52,824 bases of DNA from Gemmata sp. (GTDB lineage: Bacteria; Planctomycetota; Planctomycetia; Gemmatales; Gemmataceae): the NCBI GenBank assembly GCA_025055115.1, contig JANWYJ010000014.1, forward strand, positions 1 through 52,824, in the 5' to 3' direction. The position numbers and the translations under genes were made by a program. The notes beneath the pieces are model-generated. The model worked only from the letters and a program-made list of their open reading frames with translations, made no database searches and was not told where the DNA came from. Below are positions 26,664 to 34,676 of the stretch, piece by piece (position 1 is the stretch's first letter; the number at the start of each line of letters is the position of its first letter).

Positions 26664-27526
26664 AAGGCGAGGTTGTACACTTCTTCGATGTCCAGAACCG
26701 CGTTGTTGCTTTCAAAGAGCTTGGCAATGGCGGACTTGTGGATTTTCATCTTCGTTCCGCCAACGCCCAAAGCCCCGTAGCGGATGATGCCATTGCGTTC
26801 GACGCCCTTATCGTTCAGCTCCACACCTTCGATCCCCGGGGGTGGAACGCCGTTGAGGTCGATCATCACACGAATCGATTTCACTCCATTGCGGAGTTTT
26901 CGGGGCAACATCACCACGCCCGCGGCACCTGCGGCTACAATCAGATTGCGGCCCTCCAGTGCCTCGGGGGCTGCCGCACTCGAGGAAACGCTGATCGCTT
27001 CGATTTGGGCATAAGGAATATGGGCGCGCACCGCGGCACACACCGCTTCCGCCCGCTCTTTTTGCCGTGAACCGACGCGGACATGCCCCCCCGCTTTGGC
27101 CAACAAGCGAGCGACCCGTTGCCCGACCGGTCCGGTTCCGCCCAGGATCAACGATTGCGCGGTGCTGAGGTCGAGGTGCCGCCCGGCCGCTCGGACGGCC
27201 GCTGCAGCCGTGGTATTGGCACCGTTGGGATCGAGCATCAAGGAAACACTCAATCCATACTGCGGAATGAGATGTTTTTTCACTTCCGCCAACACCGCCT
27301 CCCCCGCGGCAACGTCTGAACCGCCGATAAAGATGGCTGTCCGAGCCAGATCACTGCCCCCGCGGGTAAAAATGCAGCCGTGAACCAGAGGCATTACATT
27401 CTGAGGGGTAATGCCCCCGTAGCTAAAAACGTGCTGCACTCCGGCATCCACCGCCACCACACGATCGAACACGCTTGGGAGGGGGTCGGTATCGAGTTGC
27501 ACCAAAATCGTTGGTTTGTCAGACAT
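26651..27526 (-). CDS. mtdB: Methylene-tetrahydromethanopterin dehydrogenase
   Basis: 291 residues. MtdB oxidises methylene-H4MPT with NAD(P)+ in formaldehyde oxidation by the tetrahydromethanopterin-linked C1 pathway. Motifs include ILVQLDTDPLPSVFDRVVAVDAG, YGGITPQNVMPLVHGCIFTRG, ILGGTGPVGQRVARLLAKAGG (nucleotide-binding) and the C-terminal IIRYGALGVGGTKMKIHK. The fae gene lies upstream on the same strand with a 114-nt gap, which supports the assignment. GTGAGG just before the ATG at 27526 serves as ribosome site. Its 3' end lies in a duplicated repeat. Confidence 0.92.
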   Translation of the reverse strand: MSDKPTILVQLDTDPLPSVFDRVVAVDAGVQHVFSYGGITPQNVMPLVHGCIFTRGGSDLARTAIFIGGSDVAAGEAVLAEVKKHLIPQYGLSVSLMLDPNGANTTAAAAVRAAGRHLDLSTAQSLILGGTGPVGQRVARLLAKAGGHVRVGSRQKERAEAVCAAVRAHIPYAQIEAISVSSSAAAPEALEGRNLIVAAGAAGVVMLPRKLRNGVKSIRVMIDLNGVPPPGIEGVELNDKGVERNGIIRYGALGVGGTKMKIHKSAIAKLFESNNAVLDIEEVYNLALQLP

Positions 27527-27640
27527 ACGGCCTCACGCCCCAGAACAACGCTCAGCGGCTCACGGTGGACGAAAACCCAATGGCGTTCCGCGGGCGCAAT
27601 CGCGGCTGTGCCGGCCGCGCCTGGCCCACGGAACAAGCGA

Positions 27641-28141
27641 TTACTCGAAGGGATGCTTGGTGTCTTTCTTGGCGATGATTTCGTCGATGGTGGGTGTTTT
27701 GTGGATGGCGTTTTTGATAGCCAATTTGGTGGCTTCGTAGTTGTTTTTGTAAATCTTCTTATTGTCGTTGGCGGTGGGGGCGATGAACACGCCGCAGACA
27801 ATCACCCAATCTTCCGCTTTCTCTTTGGGAATGACGCCGTCGACCACACTATCGACCACCGCCCGCGCCACCGCGGCTTGGGCCGGCCCGAACATTTGCA
27901 TCACTTGCTTGCTGCCTTTCATCGTCACTTTGGTAATCATGACCGTGGACGGTTTGCAGACCAAGTTGGGCGAAACCACGGCCAGCAAGTTGGTGTGACC
28001 TGCCGATTGATTGGCCAAGGCGTTGGCAAACGCTATACCAGCTGGTCCATCCTTCGGCCCGATAATCAAGTCGATGTGGGCGACGTTGTCGAGGTCGTTG
28101 CCTTCGATCACCAGACCTTCGCCAACATAAAACGCGGACAT
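27641..28141 (-). CDS. fae: Formaldehyde-activating enzyme
   Basis: 166 residues. Fae condenses formaldehyde with tetrahydromethanopterin to methylene-H4MPT, the entry step of this C1 route. The sequence is typical: VGEGLVIEGNDLDNVAHIDLIIGPKDGPAGIAFANALANQSAGHTNLLAV, then TVMITKVTMKG and a C-terminal IFAPTANDNKKIYKNNYEAT region. Length fits (about 165-170). A strong GAGGAGGA ribosome site precedes the ATG at 28141. Followed by mtdB on the same strand, consistent with joint expression. Confidence 0.96.
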   Translation of the reverse strand: MSAFYVGEGLVIEGNDLDNVAHIDLIIGPKDGPAGIAFANALANQSAGHTNLLAVVSPNLVCKPSTVMITKVTMKGSKQVMQMFGPAQAAVARAVVDSVVDGVIPKEKAEDWVIVCGVFIAPTANDNKKIYKNNYEATKLAIKNAIHKTPTIDEIIAKKDTKHPFE

Positions 28142-28349
28142 GAGGTCCTCCTCAGCACAGGGACGGAAAATGCGACAACCGACGGCGTAGATGGTAGCGG
28201 GACAACGAACGAAGGCAACCAGAATTCGTCGGGAGTTTTCGCGATCATTGCGAAATCCGTGCTCCGGCGCTTCCCCGCGACTCGGGATGCGGTGCGGCTC
28301 ATATGCTCGTTTTCACCCTCCTTGGGCCACAGCTGCCGTCGCGCGCGGC

Positions 28350-28769
28350 TCACCACCCCAGCCATGCCCGCCACCGCGGCGATGTCAGCGTGATACGCCC
28401 GTAGGAAAAATCGCGAGTCAAAGTCCGTTCGCGGAAGAAATCCAGCCCCAACAGGCCATCAGCGACCACTCCCAAGGGCAGATCATGGGCCGCAACAACA
28501 AAATTTGAGCGGACCTGTTCTAGGGCCACAAGCGTTTGGACTTCGATCATCGGTACCGGCGCCCCACCGGTGGCTGTTCGCAACCGCGTGCGATGGACAG
28601 GCCGCCCCCCATCGTAGCCTAATCGCCGCAACATTGGGGCTGGCAGAACGGTGAACGTCGAAGCCGTGTCGAGGGCACATTGGGAAGATATTCGAGCCAC
28701 ACGGACCGAATACCTCCACCGGAACGTAACGTAGATAATTCTCGCGGGGGGAGAAAACGGTACACTCAT
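28350..28769 (-). CDS. Clan AA (retropepsin-like) aspartic protease
   Basis: 139 residues. A single-domain aspartic protease that would act as a dimer. The catalytic segment CALDTASTFTVLP (DTA instead of the common DTG), and the second hydrophobic motif VADGLLGLDFF, match retropepsin-like enzymes. No signal peptide or membrane helix is clear. The start ATG (28769-28767) overlaps by one base the TAA stop of the upstream gene (TAATG), which implies translational coupling. The partner gene is frameshifted here, see 28769-29040. Confidence 0.8.
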   Translation of the reverse strand: MSVPFSPPARIIYVTFRWRYSVRVARISSQCALDTASTFTVLPAPMLRRLGYDGGRPVHRTRLRTATGGAPVPMIEVQTLVALEQVRSNFVVAAHDLPLGVVADGLLGLDFFRERTLTRDFSYGRITLTSPRWRAWLGW

Positions 28770-29040
28770 TATCGAGCAACTCCCGGCTCGGCATCGACCG
28801 GTTCTACCGTTTCAGCTTCGTTGTCCCCACAACCGAAATACCAGGTTGCCGTTCGTGTCACGTTGGGATCGTTCCCCTCACTGATGCGACGCAAAAACTC
28901 GCTGCGATCCGCACAGTGAATCACCACATGCTCCCCGTGATGATCCGAGAGCGTCCGCGAGTGGTGGGATTCGCCACCAGGACCCATTGATGGGGGTATC
29001 GGGCGGCGATTTCCGCCATCGTTAAATAGGGTTCAGTCAT
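28769..29040 (-). pseudogene. Frameshifted small gene paired with aspartic protease
   Basis: Reading from the ATG at 29040 (GGGGG ribosome site 6 nt upstream) gives MTEPYLTMAEIAARYPHQWVLVANPTTRGRSRIITG, then a stop at a TGA after SMW. Shifting the frame by one base at the run of four G (minus strand, about 28943-28946) continues as EHVVIHCADRSEFLRRISEGND ... VEPVDAEPGVAR to a TAA that overlaps the protease ATG. The joined product would be about 90 residues and fits a small planctomycete protein usually encoded before such proteases. One G is missing, by mutation, sequencing error or frameshifting. Confidence 0.65.
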
Positions 29041-29092
29041 CAGGCACCCCCATATGGGTACTAAGACGGCCAACACGGCTCGCTGCGCGCCA

Positions 29093-29692
29093 TCAGGGGA
29101 TGAAGACTTCCGCCGGTTGGAGAACGAACTCATCAACCCCTTCCGCGGGTGGGGTCAATTTGATCTCTTTCACACGCCAACCGGGGTGCTGGATGGTTCC
29201 GGTGAACGGCGGATGGCCGGTGACGTTGCCAACGACACGAATGGCCGACGGATCAAAGCCGGGGGGAATCGTGACGGTTTCATCTTCTTGGCCCGGCAAG
29301 ACTTGTTCCAACACCAGATGTTGTTTCAGCGCGGCCTGGGCCTTTTTGTGAACTTCCCGAACCGCTTGGCCGATTTGCTCATCGCTGGCCCCGTGGATGT
29401 CTTCTAAGAGGAAGTCCACCAACCGGGCCTCGGCTTGCAACAGGGCCAACAACCGCAGTGGGGCGCCACTGGGTCGGGGAGGTTGGGGAGGTTCGGGCTG
29501 TTTCACCTCCGCGCCGGCGAGAATCGCCTGCAACTTAGCCGCGAAGGCGGCATCGCGGCTCGCCCGGCGCGCAACAGTCAGCCCCTGGATCGCCCGCCCC
29601 AGGCTCCCCGCCTGGGCAATGGCCCATCCCACCATGGCCAGTATTCCAACCATCACACCGAGGGCCAATCCCACCGCCAGTTCCAGTTGCAT
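29093..29692 (-). CDS. DUF2760 domain protein
   Basis: 199 residues. An N-terminal membrane helix (LAVGLALGVMVGILAMVGWAIA), a Pro-rich linker near residue 75, then the DUF2760 domain: LLALLQAEARLVDFLLEDIHGASDEQIGQAVREVHKKAQAAL and VGNVTGHPPFTGTIQHPGWRV followed by LQPAEVFIP. In other bacteria it neighbours Hsp70-like genes; none is here. Function unknown. The ATG at 29692 follows GGAGGAG 8 nt upstream; a start 18 nt earlier has no such site. Confidence 0.82.
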   Translation of the reverse strand: MQLELAVGLALGVMVGILAMVGWAIAQAGSLGRAIQGLTVARRASRDAAFAAKLQAILAGAEVKQPEPPQPPRPSGAPLRLLALLQAEARLVDFLLEDIHGASDEQIGQAVREVHKKAQAALKQHLVLEQVLPGQEDETVTIPPGFDPSAIRVVGNVTGHPPFTGTIQHPGWRVKEIKLTPPAEGVDEFVLQPAEVFIP

Positions 29693-29889
29693 GGTCCCAA
29701 CTCCTCCCATGAAGGCCGGTTTTCATGAATTGGGGCTGTTATAGGGATGGGACCACAGCGCCAAGGGCGCAACTGCGGGTGGATGGGGCCGGAAGGCTGG
29801 CGGAGCGACCCTGGCGAACCGGCAGCGACGGCATAAAATGTCCGGATGCAGTGGTTTTGTCAGGCCTTTTGTGACGATGAAAGGACTAT

Positions 29890-30729
29890 ATGCGCCGCGA
29901 CGTACGCGGGCGGGTGATTCTGATTACTGGGGCTTCGCGGGGAATTGGCCGGCGGGTGGCCGTGCGGCTTGCCCAACAGGGCGCAATTCTGGCTGTCACT
30001 GCGCGTTCCGAAACGGACCTGGCCACTCTCACGCGGGACCTGCGCGACATCGGCACAGAAGCTGAAGCCTTCCCCGGTGATCTCACCCACGCGGACGATC
30101 GGCAACGGATTGTGGCTGGCACACTGGCCCGTTTCGGACGCCTCGATGGGTTGATTAACTGTGCCGGCGTGTGCAGTTTTGGCGAGTTCAGTACCTCGCG
30201 CGAAGAGATTGTGCGGAAAGTGCTGGAAGTGAACTTTTTCGCCGCCGCAGACATGATCCGCCTGGCCACCCCCCACCTGACGCGCAGCTACGAAACGGCC
30301 ACCGATGGATGGAAACCGGCGATCGTCAATGTCGCCAGCATCTGCGGGCGGTGGGGCATTCCATCCTTGTCCGAACATTGTGCCAGCAAACATGCCTTGG
30401 TGGGGCTGACCGAAGCCCTGCGGGGCGAGTTTGAACGCTTTGGTATCGACGTTCTGTTGGTGTTGCCGGGGTTGGTTCGCAGCGACGACCTGCAAAAACA
30501 CCTGCTCCGCAACGAAGGGAAGATTTACCTGAATTTTGCCGGGGCACAGCCGCCTGATGAAGTTGCGGCTGCCGTGGTCCGCAGCCTGGTAAAAAACCGC
30601 GTGGAACAGGCAGTCGGTTTCGTATCGTGGTGGGTGTGGTTCGGCAAACGGATGTTTCCCCGGGTGGTGCGGTTCTTCATGCAGCGCAAAGTGTGGAAAT
30701 TTGCGCGACGCGAGAGGGCGCAACCGTGA
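29890..30729 (+). CDS. Short-chain dehydrogenase with histidine at the catalytic tyrosine
   Basis: 279 residues. The Rossmann motif TGASRGIGRRV, NCAGVCSFGEF and catalytic serine (NVASICGR) are intact. The expected YxxxK appears as HCASK (codon CAT at the tyrosine position), so the general-base Tyr is replaced by His one base away from Tyr. A long C-terminal tail (GFVSWWVWFGKRMFPRVVRFFMQRKVW) could be membrane-associating. AAAGGA is 6 nt before the ATG. Its stop overlaps the GTG start of the next gene by four bases (GTGA). Confidence 0.85.
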   Translation: MRRDVRGRVILITGASRGIGRRVAVRLAQQGAILAVTARSETDLATLTRDLRDIGTEAEAFPGDLTHADDRQRIVAGTLARFGRLDGLINCAGVCSFGEFSTSREEIVRKVLEVNFFAAADMIRLATPHLTRSYETATDGWKPAIVNVASICGRWGIPSLSEHCASKHALVGLTEALRGEFERFGIDVLLVLPGLVRSDDLQKHLLRNEGKIYLNFAGAQPPDEVAAAVVRSLVKNRVEQAVGFVSWWVWFGKRMFPRVVRFFMQRKVWKFARRERAQP

Positions 30730-31223
30730 CAGCCACAACGTCCCCCTGCACGGATTCACCAACTGTGACCCTGCGTCAGATCGAAGGCTACCCGTTGTGG
30801 GTCGGCACTGCACGCGATGCCCGCGATCTGACGACGGTCCTGGCGGCGGGTATTGAAGCCGTGGTCGATCTGGCCACCCTGAGTGAGCCGGTCGTACCAC
30901 CGCGTGAATTGGTGTACCTGCGCTTTCCGTTGGTCGATGGTGGCGACAATCCGCCCTGGGAATTGTGTGCCGCCATTCAGGCCGTGGCTGGCCTGGTGCG
31001 GCTAGGCGTTCCGACCCTGGTGGTCTGCGACGGCGGCATGAGCCGGGCGGTGGTGATCGCGTCGGCCGCCACATGGTTTCAAACGCCTCTCAAAACTTCG
31101 TTGGATGAAGTTTTGGAAAAATGCGCCGCCGCTGGGCCCTGCGATGTCCAACCCCGATTGTGGATGGATGTCAAACGCTATGTCTTCAGTTGTGCCGAAG
31201 CCCACTACTGTAAGCGGACCTAA
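30726..31223 (+). CDS. Dual-specificity phosphatase-like protein
   Basis: 165 residues starting at GTG 30726, which overlaps the SDR stop (GTGA). The segment VVCDGGMSRAVV contains C-x5-R, the phosphatase loop of the tyrosine/dual-specificity phosphatase family, in the usual place after a strand and before a helix. The residue before the cysteine is Val, not the common His, and the upstream acid (aspartate) is uncertain (LVDGGDNPP). So activity on protein phosphates or other phosphoesters is likely but unproven. The operon with the SDR is its only context. Confidence 0.75.
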   Translation: MTATTSPCTDSPTVTLRQIEGYPLWVGTARDARDLTTVLAAGIEAVVDLATLSEPVVPPRELVYLRFPLVDGGDNPPWELCAAIQAVAGLVRLGVPTLVVCDGGMSRAVVIASAATWFQTPLKTSLDEVLEKCAAAGPCDVQPRLWMDVKRYVFSCAEAHYCKRT

Positions 31224-31259
31224 GCCGACTTGCCAACCCGAGCGAGCGAGGATGAGTGG

Positions 31260-33278
31260 ATGTGTGGTATTGCGGGGATGATCGACTTCCACGGACAACG
31301 CCCAGCACCAGCGGGTGTTGTGCAGGCCATGGCCGAGGCGATCGTCCACCGCGGTCCGGACGAAGACGGCTACCTCGAACGCCCCGGGCTGCATCTGGCT
31401 AACCGCCGCCTGTCCATTGTTGGCCTGGCCGACGGCCGCCAACCCCTCGGCAACGAAGATCACACCGTCTGGACGGTCTTCAACGGTGAGTTCTTCGACT
31501 ACAAAGCCCAACGCGCCACCCTGGAAGCCCGCGGTCACACCTTTCGCACCCACACCGATACGGAACTGCTCCCTCACTTGTGGGAAGACCACGGCCCGCA
31601 AATGCTCCAGCATCTCAAGGGCCAATTTGCCTTCTGCTTGTGGGATAGCCGCACTCACGACATCCTTCTGGCCCGCGATCGCGCGGGCATTTGCCCGCTC
31701 TTCTACACCATCGTTCGCTACGACGATACCGCGTGGCTGCTGTTCGCTTCGGAGATGAAGGCTCTGTTCGCCTCCGGGCTGGTCGAACGCCAGGTCGATT
31801 TCCAAGGCCTCAACCACATCTTCACCTTCATGGCCATGCCCGGCCCGACCACGGTGTTCCGGAACATCCGCTGCCTCATTCCCGGCCGCTATTTGCACTT
31901 CCGGTTGGGGCAGACAACACCGGAACAGGCCACTACGCAAAAAATCTACTGGCAGATCCACTACCCCGACGCGGGACACGAAGAGTACGGTGCGGACGAA
32001 GCAAAAACAATCGATGGCTTCGAACGTGTCCTCTTTCAGGCCGTGCAGCGCCGGGTCTGGGCCGATGTCCCCGTGGTGTCGTATCTGTCGGGAGGCGTCG
32101 ACTCGAGTCTGGTCGTGGCCATGGCCAATAAGGTAATGGGCCGACCCCTCCCGACCTTCACGATCTCCATCACGGACCAGCAGCTCAACGAGAAATCCGA
32201 GGCTTTGTTCGTCGCCCAACACCTCGGTTGCGATCCGGTTGTGGTTGAGTGCGGGCACGAAGAACTGCGCCGCCGCTACCCGGAACTGATCGCCGCTGCT
32301 GAATTCCCCGTCATTGATACATCGTGTTTGGGTTTACTCGATCTGGCCCGGGCCGTTCACGACCACAACTACAAAGTCGCCCTCACTGGCGAAGGCGCGG
32401 ATGAATGGCTCGCCGGTTATTCGTGGTTCAAGATTCGCAAACTTATCGGTTGGATGGACAAAATCCCCGGCCTTCCGCTGGGGTACGCCCTGCGGGCGCT
32501 GGTGTTGCGGCTCAACGGCACGCCGCGCTTTTCCCTCGATGCCTACCGGCACACGCTCCAAGTGATGGGTGGCGCGGGCAATGGCTGGTTCGATATGTAC
32601 GGGCTGATCAGTATCAATAAACTGCGCTTTTTCACCGGGGCGGCCCGGGAACAGATTCTCGCCCGCTCGGCTTTCGACGATCTGGAAATTCACCCCGATC
32701 TGTACCGCTGGCATCCCTTCCACCGCGCCTTGTATTTTGGCGCCCGCATCATGCTTCCCGGACATTTGCTGGCTTCCAAAGGCGACCGCGTCGCCATGCA
32801 TTCCTCCGTCGAAACCCGCTACGCCTTCCTCGATGAAGACGTGATCGCCTATATGGCCCCGCTGCATCCACGCTGGAAACTGCGCGGCTTGACCAACGAC
32901 AAATTCATCGAACGCCAAGTCGCGCAGCGCTGGCTGCCCCGCGAAGTGGCCTGGCGGCGCAAGATGATGTTCCGCGCACCGATGGATACGTGGGCCAGAA
33001 TCAGCCCCAGCGTGAATCCGCGCGGCGATTGGGTCGATCAAATTCTCTCCGAGGAGTCGATCCGCCAAGCGGGCTACTTTGATCCGCTGGCGGTGCAACA
33101 GGCGCGGCAGAGGTTGGCCCAACCTGGCCGTGGCTATGCCCGGCTGAGCCTCGAAATGGGACTGACCGGGGTTTTGGCCACGCAACTGTGGCACCATCTG
33201 TATCTGGATGGTTCGTTGTGCGATCTTCCCCCGGCCCCCTGCGTCGCTCCTCGGCCCCGGGCTGGGCCGCTGGCTTGA
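31260..33278 (+). CDS. asnB: Asparagine synthase (glutamine-hydrolysing)
   Basis: 672 residues. Starts with the processed nucleophile MCGIAGM (Cys2), a class II glutaminase domain (NRRLSIVGLADGRQPLGNE, FNGEFFDY), then the ATP pyrophosphatase domain with YLSGGVDSSLVVA and TGEGADEWLAGYSWF. It amidates aspartate or, in many such paralogues, another carboxylate of a polymer or secondary metabolite. It starts one gene block on the same strand: ABC permease, ATPase, HlyD-like, hpnD, hpnE. The 3' end lies in a duplicated 39-bp unit. Confidence 0.9.
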   Translation: MCGIAGMIDFHGQRPAPAGVVQAMAEAIVHRGPDEDGYLERPGLHLANRRLSIVGLADGRQPLGNEDHTVWTVFNGEFFDYKAQRATLEARGHTFRTHTDTELLPHLWEDHGPQMLQHLKGQFAFCLWDSRTHDILLARDRAGICPLFYTIVRYDDTAWLLFASEMKALFASGLVERQVDFQGLNHIFTFMAMPGPTTVFRNIRCLIPGRYLHFRLGQTTPEQATTQKIYWQIHYPDAGHEEYGADEAKTIDGFERVLFQAVQRRVWADVPVVSYLSGGVDSSLVVAMANKVMGRPLPTFTISITDQQLNEKSEALFVAQHLGCDPVVVECGHEELRRRYPELIAAAEFPVIDTSCLGLLDLARAVHDHNYKVALTGEGADEWLAGYSWFKIRKLIGWMDKIPGLPLGYALRALVLRLNGTPRFSLDAYRHTLQVMGGAGNGWFDMYGLISINKLRFFTGAAREQILARSAFDDLEIHPDLYRWHPFHRALYFGARIMLPGHLLASKGDRVAMHSSVETRYAFLDEDVIAYMAPLHPRWKLRGLTNDKFIERQVAQRWLPREVAWRRKMMFRAPMDTWARISPSVNPRGDWVDQILSEESIRQAGYFDPLAVQQARQRLAQPGRGYARLSLEMGLTGVLATQLWHHLYLDGSLCDLPPAPCVAPRPRAGPLA

Positions 33279-33383
33279 CAGCAAAAGACCAGCCCGCCGC
33301 GGCTCGGGGGGGGATGATGACAGAATCGTTGATATGGCTCGTACGGCTTGACAGGAAAAGACCAGCCCACCGCGGCTCGGGGG
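33272..33383. repeat. Direct repeat pair across the asnB stop codon, 73-bp offset
   Basis: 33272-33310 and 33345-33383 match at 37 of 39 bases; the offset is 73 bp. The left copy begins GGCTTGACAG and contains the asnB stop (33276-33278). The right copy ends 34 nt before the ABC permease start. The 34 bp between the copies show no match. Confidence 0.95.
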
Positions 33384-33416
33384 CCGGTTGGGCGGAATGG
33401 ATAGATTTGTGAGTCG

Positions 33417-34553
33417 ATGGGCATGAGTATTGCTCTGCAAACGCTCTGGCACGAACGATCGCGCTACGCGGCGGGGGTACTGGCCGTGGCCTTTTCGGCC
33501 GTCCTGATCGCCTTGCAGTGCGGCTTGCTGCTGGGGCTTTTCAAAATCACATCCATTCCGATCGATCACACCACCGCGGACTTGTGGATCGGTTCCACAA
33601 AAGTTCAGAGCGTCGATTTGGGCAAACCGATCCCAATTTCGTATCTGAGCCGCATCAGCGGTATCGAAGGTGTGACCAGTGTGGAACTGTACATCGCCAA
33701 CTTTGCGAACTTCGCCAAGCCATCGGGGGGAACGGAACTGTGCTTTATCCTGGGCAGCAACACCGATCGCGGTGCGGCCGGAGCGGCCACCGTGCTTTCC
33801 CCCGAACAACTCGACGCTCTGACCATGCCCAACAGCATTATCGTCGACGAGTCCGACTTAAAACGTCTGGGCTTCCTCGATAATCCGACCGGCAAGGTGA
33901 AAATCAACGGCAAAGAAGTGAAACTCGTCGGTACGGTCAAAGGGTTGAAAAGCCTCGCCGCCCCGTGGGTGTTCTGCTCGCTGCATACGGCCCGGCAGTT
34001 GCTCAACCTCATTGTGCCTGCTGATCATGTGACCTACCTGTTGGCCCGTTGTGATTCCCCCGCCCGGGCCAAAGCCATCGCCGCAGAACTCCGCGCTAAA
34101 TACGGTGCCGATATGGGCACCTACACCGCCGCGGAATTCTCCTACAACAGCCGCGAATACTGGTTACTGCGCACGAAAGCCGGTATTGCCATCGGTTATG
34201 CCGCACTCCTGGGGCTTTTGGTCGGTGCCGTCATCACCGCGCAGACACTTTACTCGGCGACGATTGCCAACGCCAAGGAGTTTGCCATCTTGCTGGCCCT
34301 CGGTATTCCCCGCTGGCGCATCTCGTCGATGGTGATGATGCAATCCTTCTGGGTGGGCGTTATTGGTGTGGTGCTGGCGTATCCAACGTGCCTGGCCTTA
34401 CGTTCGGGAGCAGCCCAAGTCGGTGCTGATGTCGATTTGCGTTGGGAAGTGCTGGTGGGAACCGCGGCGGTCACCATCAGCATGGCCTTGATTTCCGGCT
34501 TGTTCGCTCTCCGCAGCGTGCGGACCATCGAACCGATGACACTGTTGCGGTAA
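33417..34553 (+). CDS. ABC exporter permease, DevC/MacB-like (FtsX family)
   Basis: 378 residues. One N-terminal helix (AVLIALQCGLLLGLF), a large periplasmic domain of about 220 residues, then three C-terminal helices (GYAALLGLLVGAVITAQTLYSATI, SFWVGVIGVVLAYPTCLAL, LVGTAAVTISMALISGLFAL), the FtsX-like topology of MacB/DevC transporters. With the ATPase at 34677 and membrane-fusion protein at 35501 it forms a DevBCA-type tripartite exporter. In cyanobacteria DevBCA exports heterocyst glycolipids; the cargo here is not known. Start ATG 33417 has GTGAG upstream; 33423 is a close alternative. Confidence 0.87.
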   Translation: MGMSIALQTLWHERSRYAAGVLAVAFSAVLIALQCGLLLGLFKITSIPIDHTTADLWIGSTKVQSVDLGKPIPISYLSRISGIEGVTSVELYIANFANFAKPSGGTELCFILGSNTDRGAAGAATVLSPEQLDALTMPNSIIVDESDLKRLGFLDNPTGKVKINGKEVKLVGTVKGLKSLAAPWVFCSLHTARQLLNLIVPADHVTYLLARCDSPARAKAIAAELRAKYGADMGTYTAAEFSYNSREYWLLRTKAGIAIGYAALLGLLVGAVITAQTLYSATIANAKEFAILLALGIPRWRISSMVMMQSFWVGVIGVVLAYPTCLALRSGAAQVGADVDLRWEVLVGTAAVTISMALISGLFALRSVRTIEPMTLLR

Positions 34554-34575
34554 AGCGATGTGCGGTAAAGCGATG
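34546..34575. repeat. 15-bp tandem duplication across a stop codon
   Basis: TGCGGTAAAGCGATG is exactly repeated at 34546-34560 and 34561-34575. The first copy includes the TAA stop (34551-34553) of the ABC permease, so the gene end is copied right after itself. Confidence 0.95.
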
Positions 34576-34676
34576 GGGGCGAGGCATCACAAACGGCTTC
34601 AGAACGCCTCCGCTGTGATCGAGAGAAGAGTGAGGACCAGAAAGTACCGGGTGGTCGTTGGGATGGGGCTGGTAAC

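Noticed and set aside
28925-28960. TGA after MW in the frameshifted gene as a third Sec codon
   Set aside because: The sequence after it in that frame has no family features, while a one-base shift gives a coherent continuation ending at the protease start.
29860-31074. 404-codon antisense frame opposite the SDR and phosphatase
   Set aside because: Composition is Arg/Pro/His rich without motifs, and it overlaps two well-supported genes.
31002-32258. 418-codon antisense frame opposite asnB
   Set aside because: It is a codon-mirror shadow with no ribosome site or family feature.
32334-33809. Long antisense open frame of 491 codons opposite asnB and the permease
   Set aside because: It is a high-GC shadow of the coding strand; it has no motif, and its plus-strand partners are clear enzymes.
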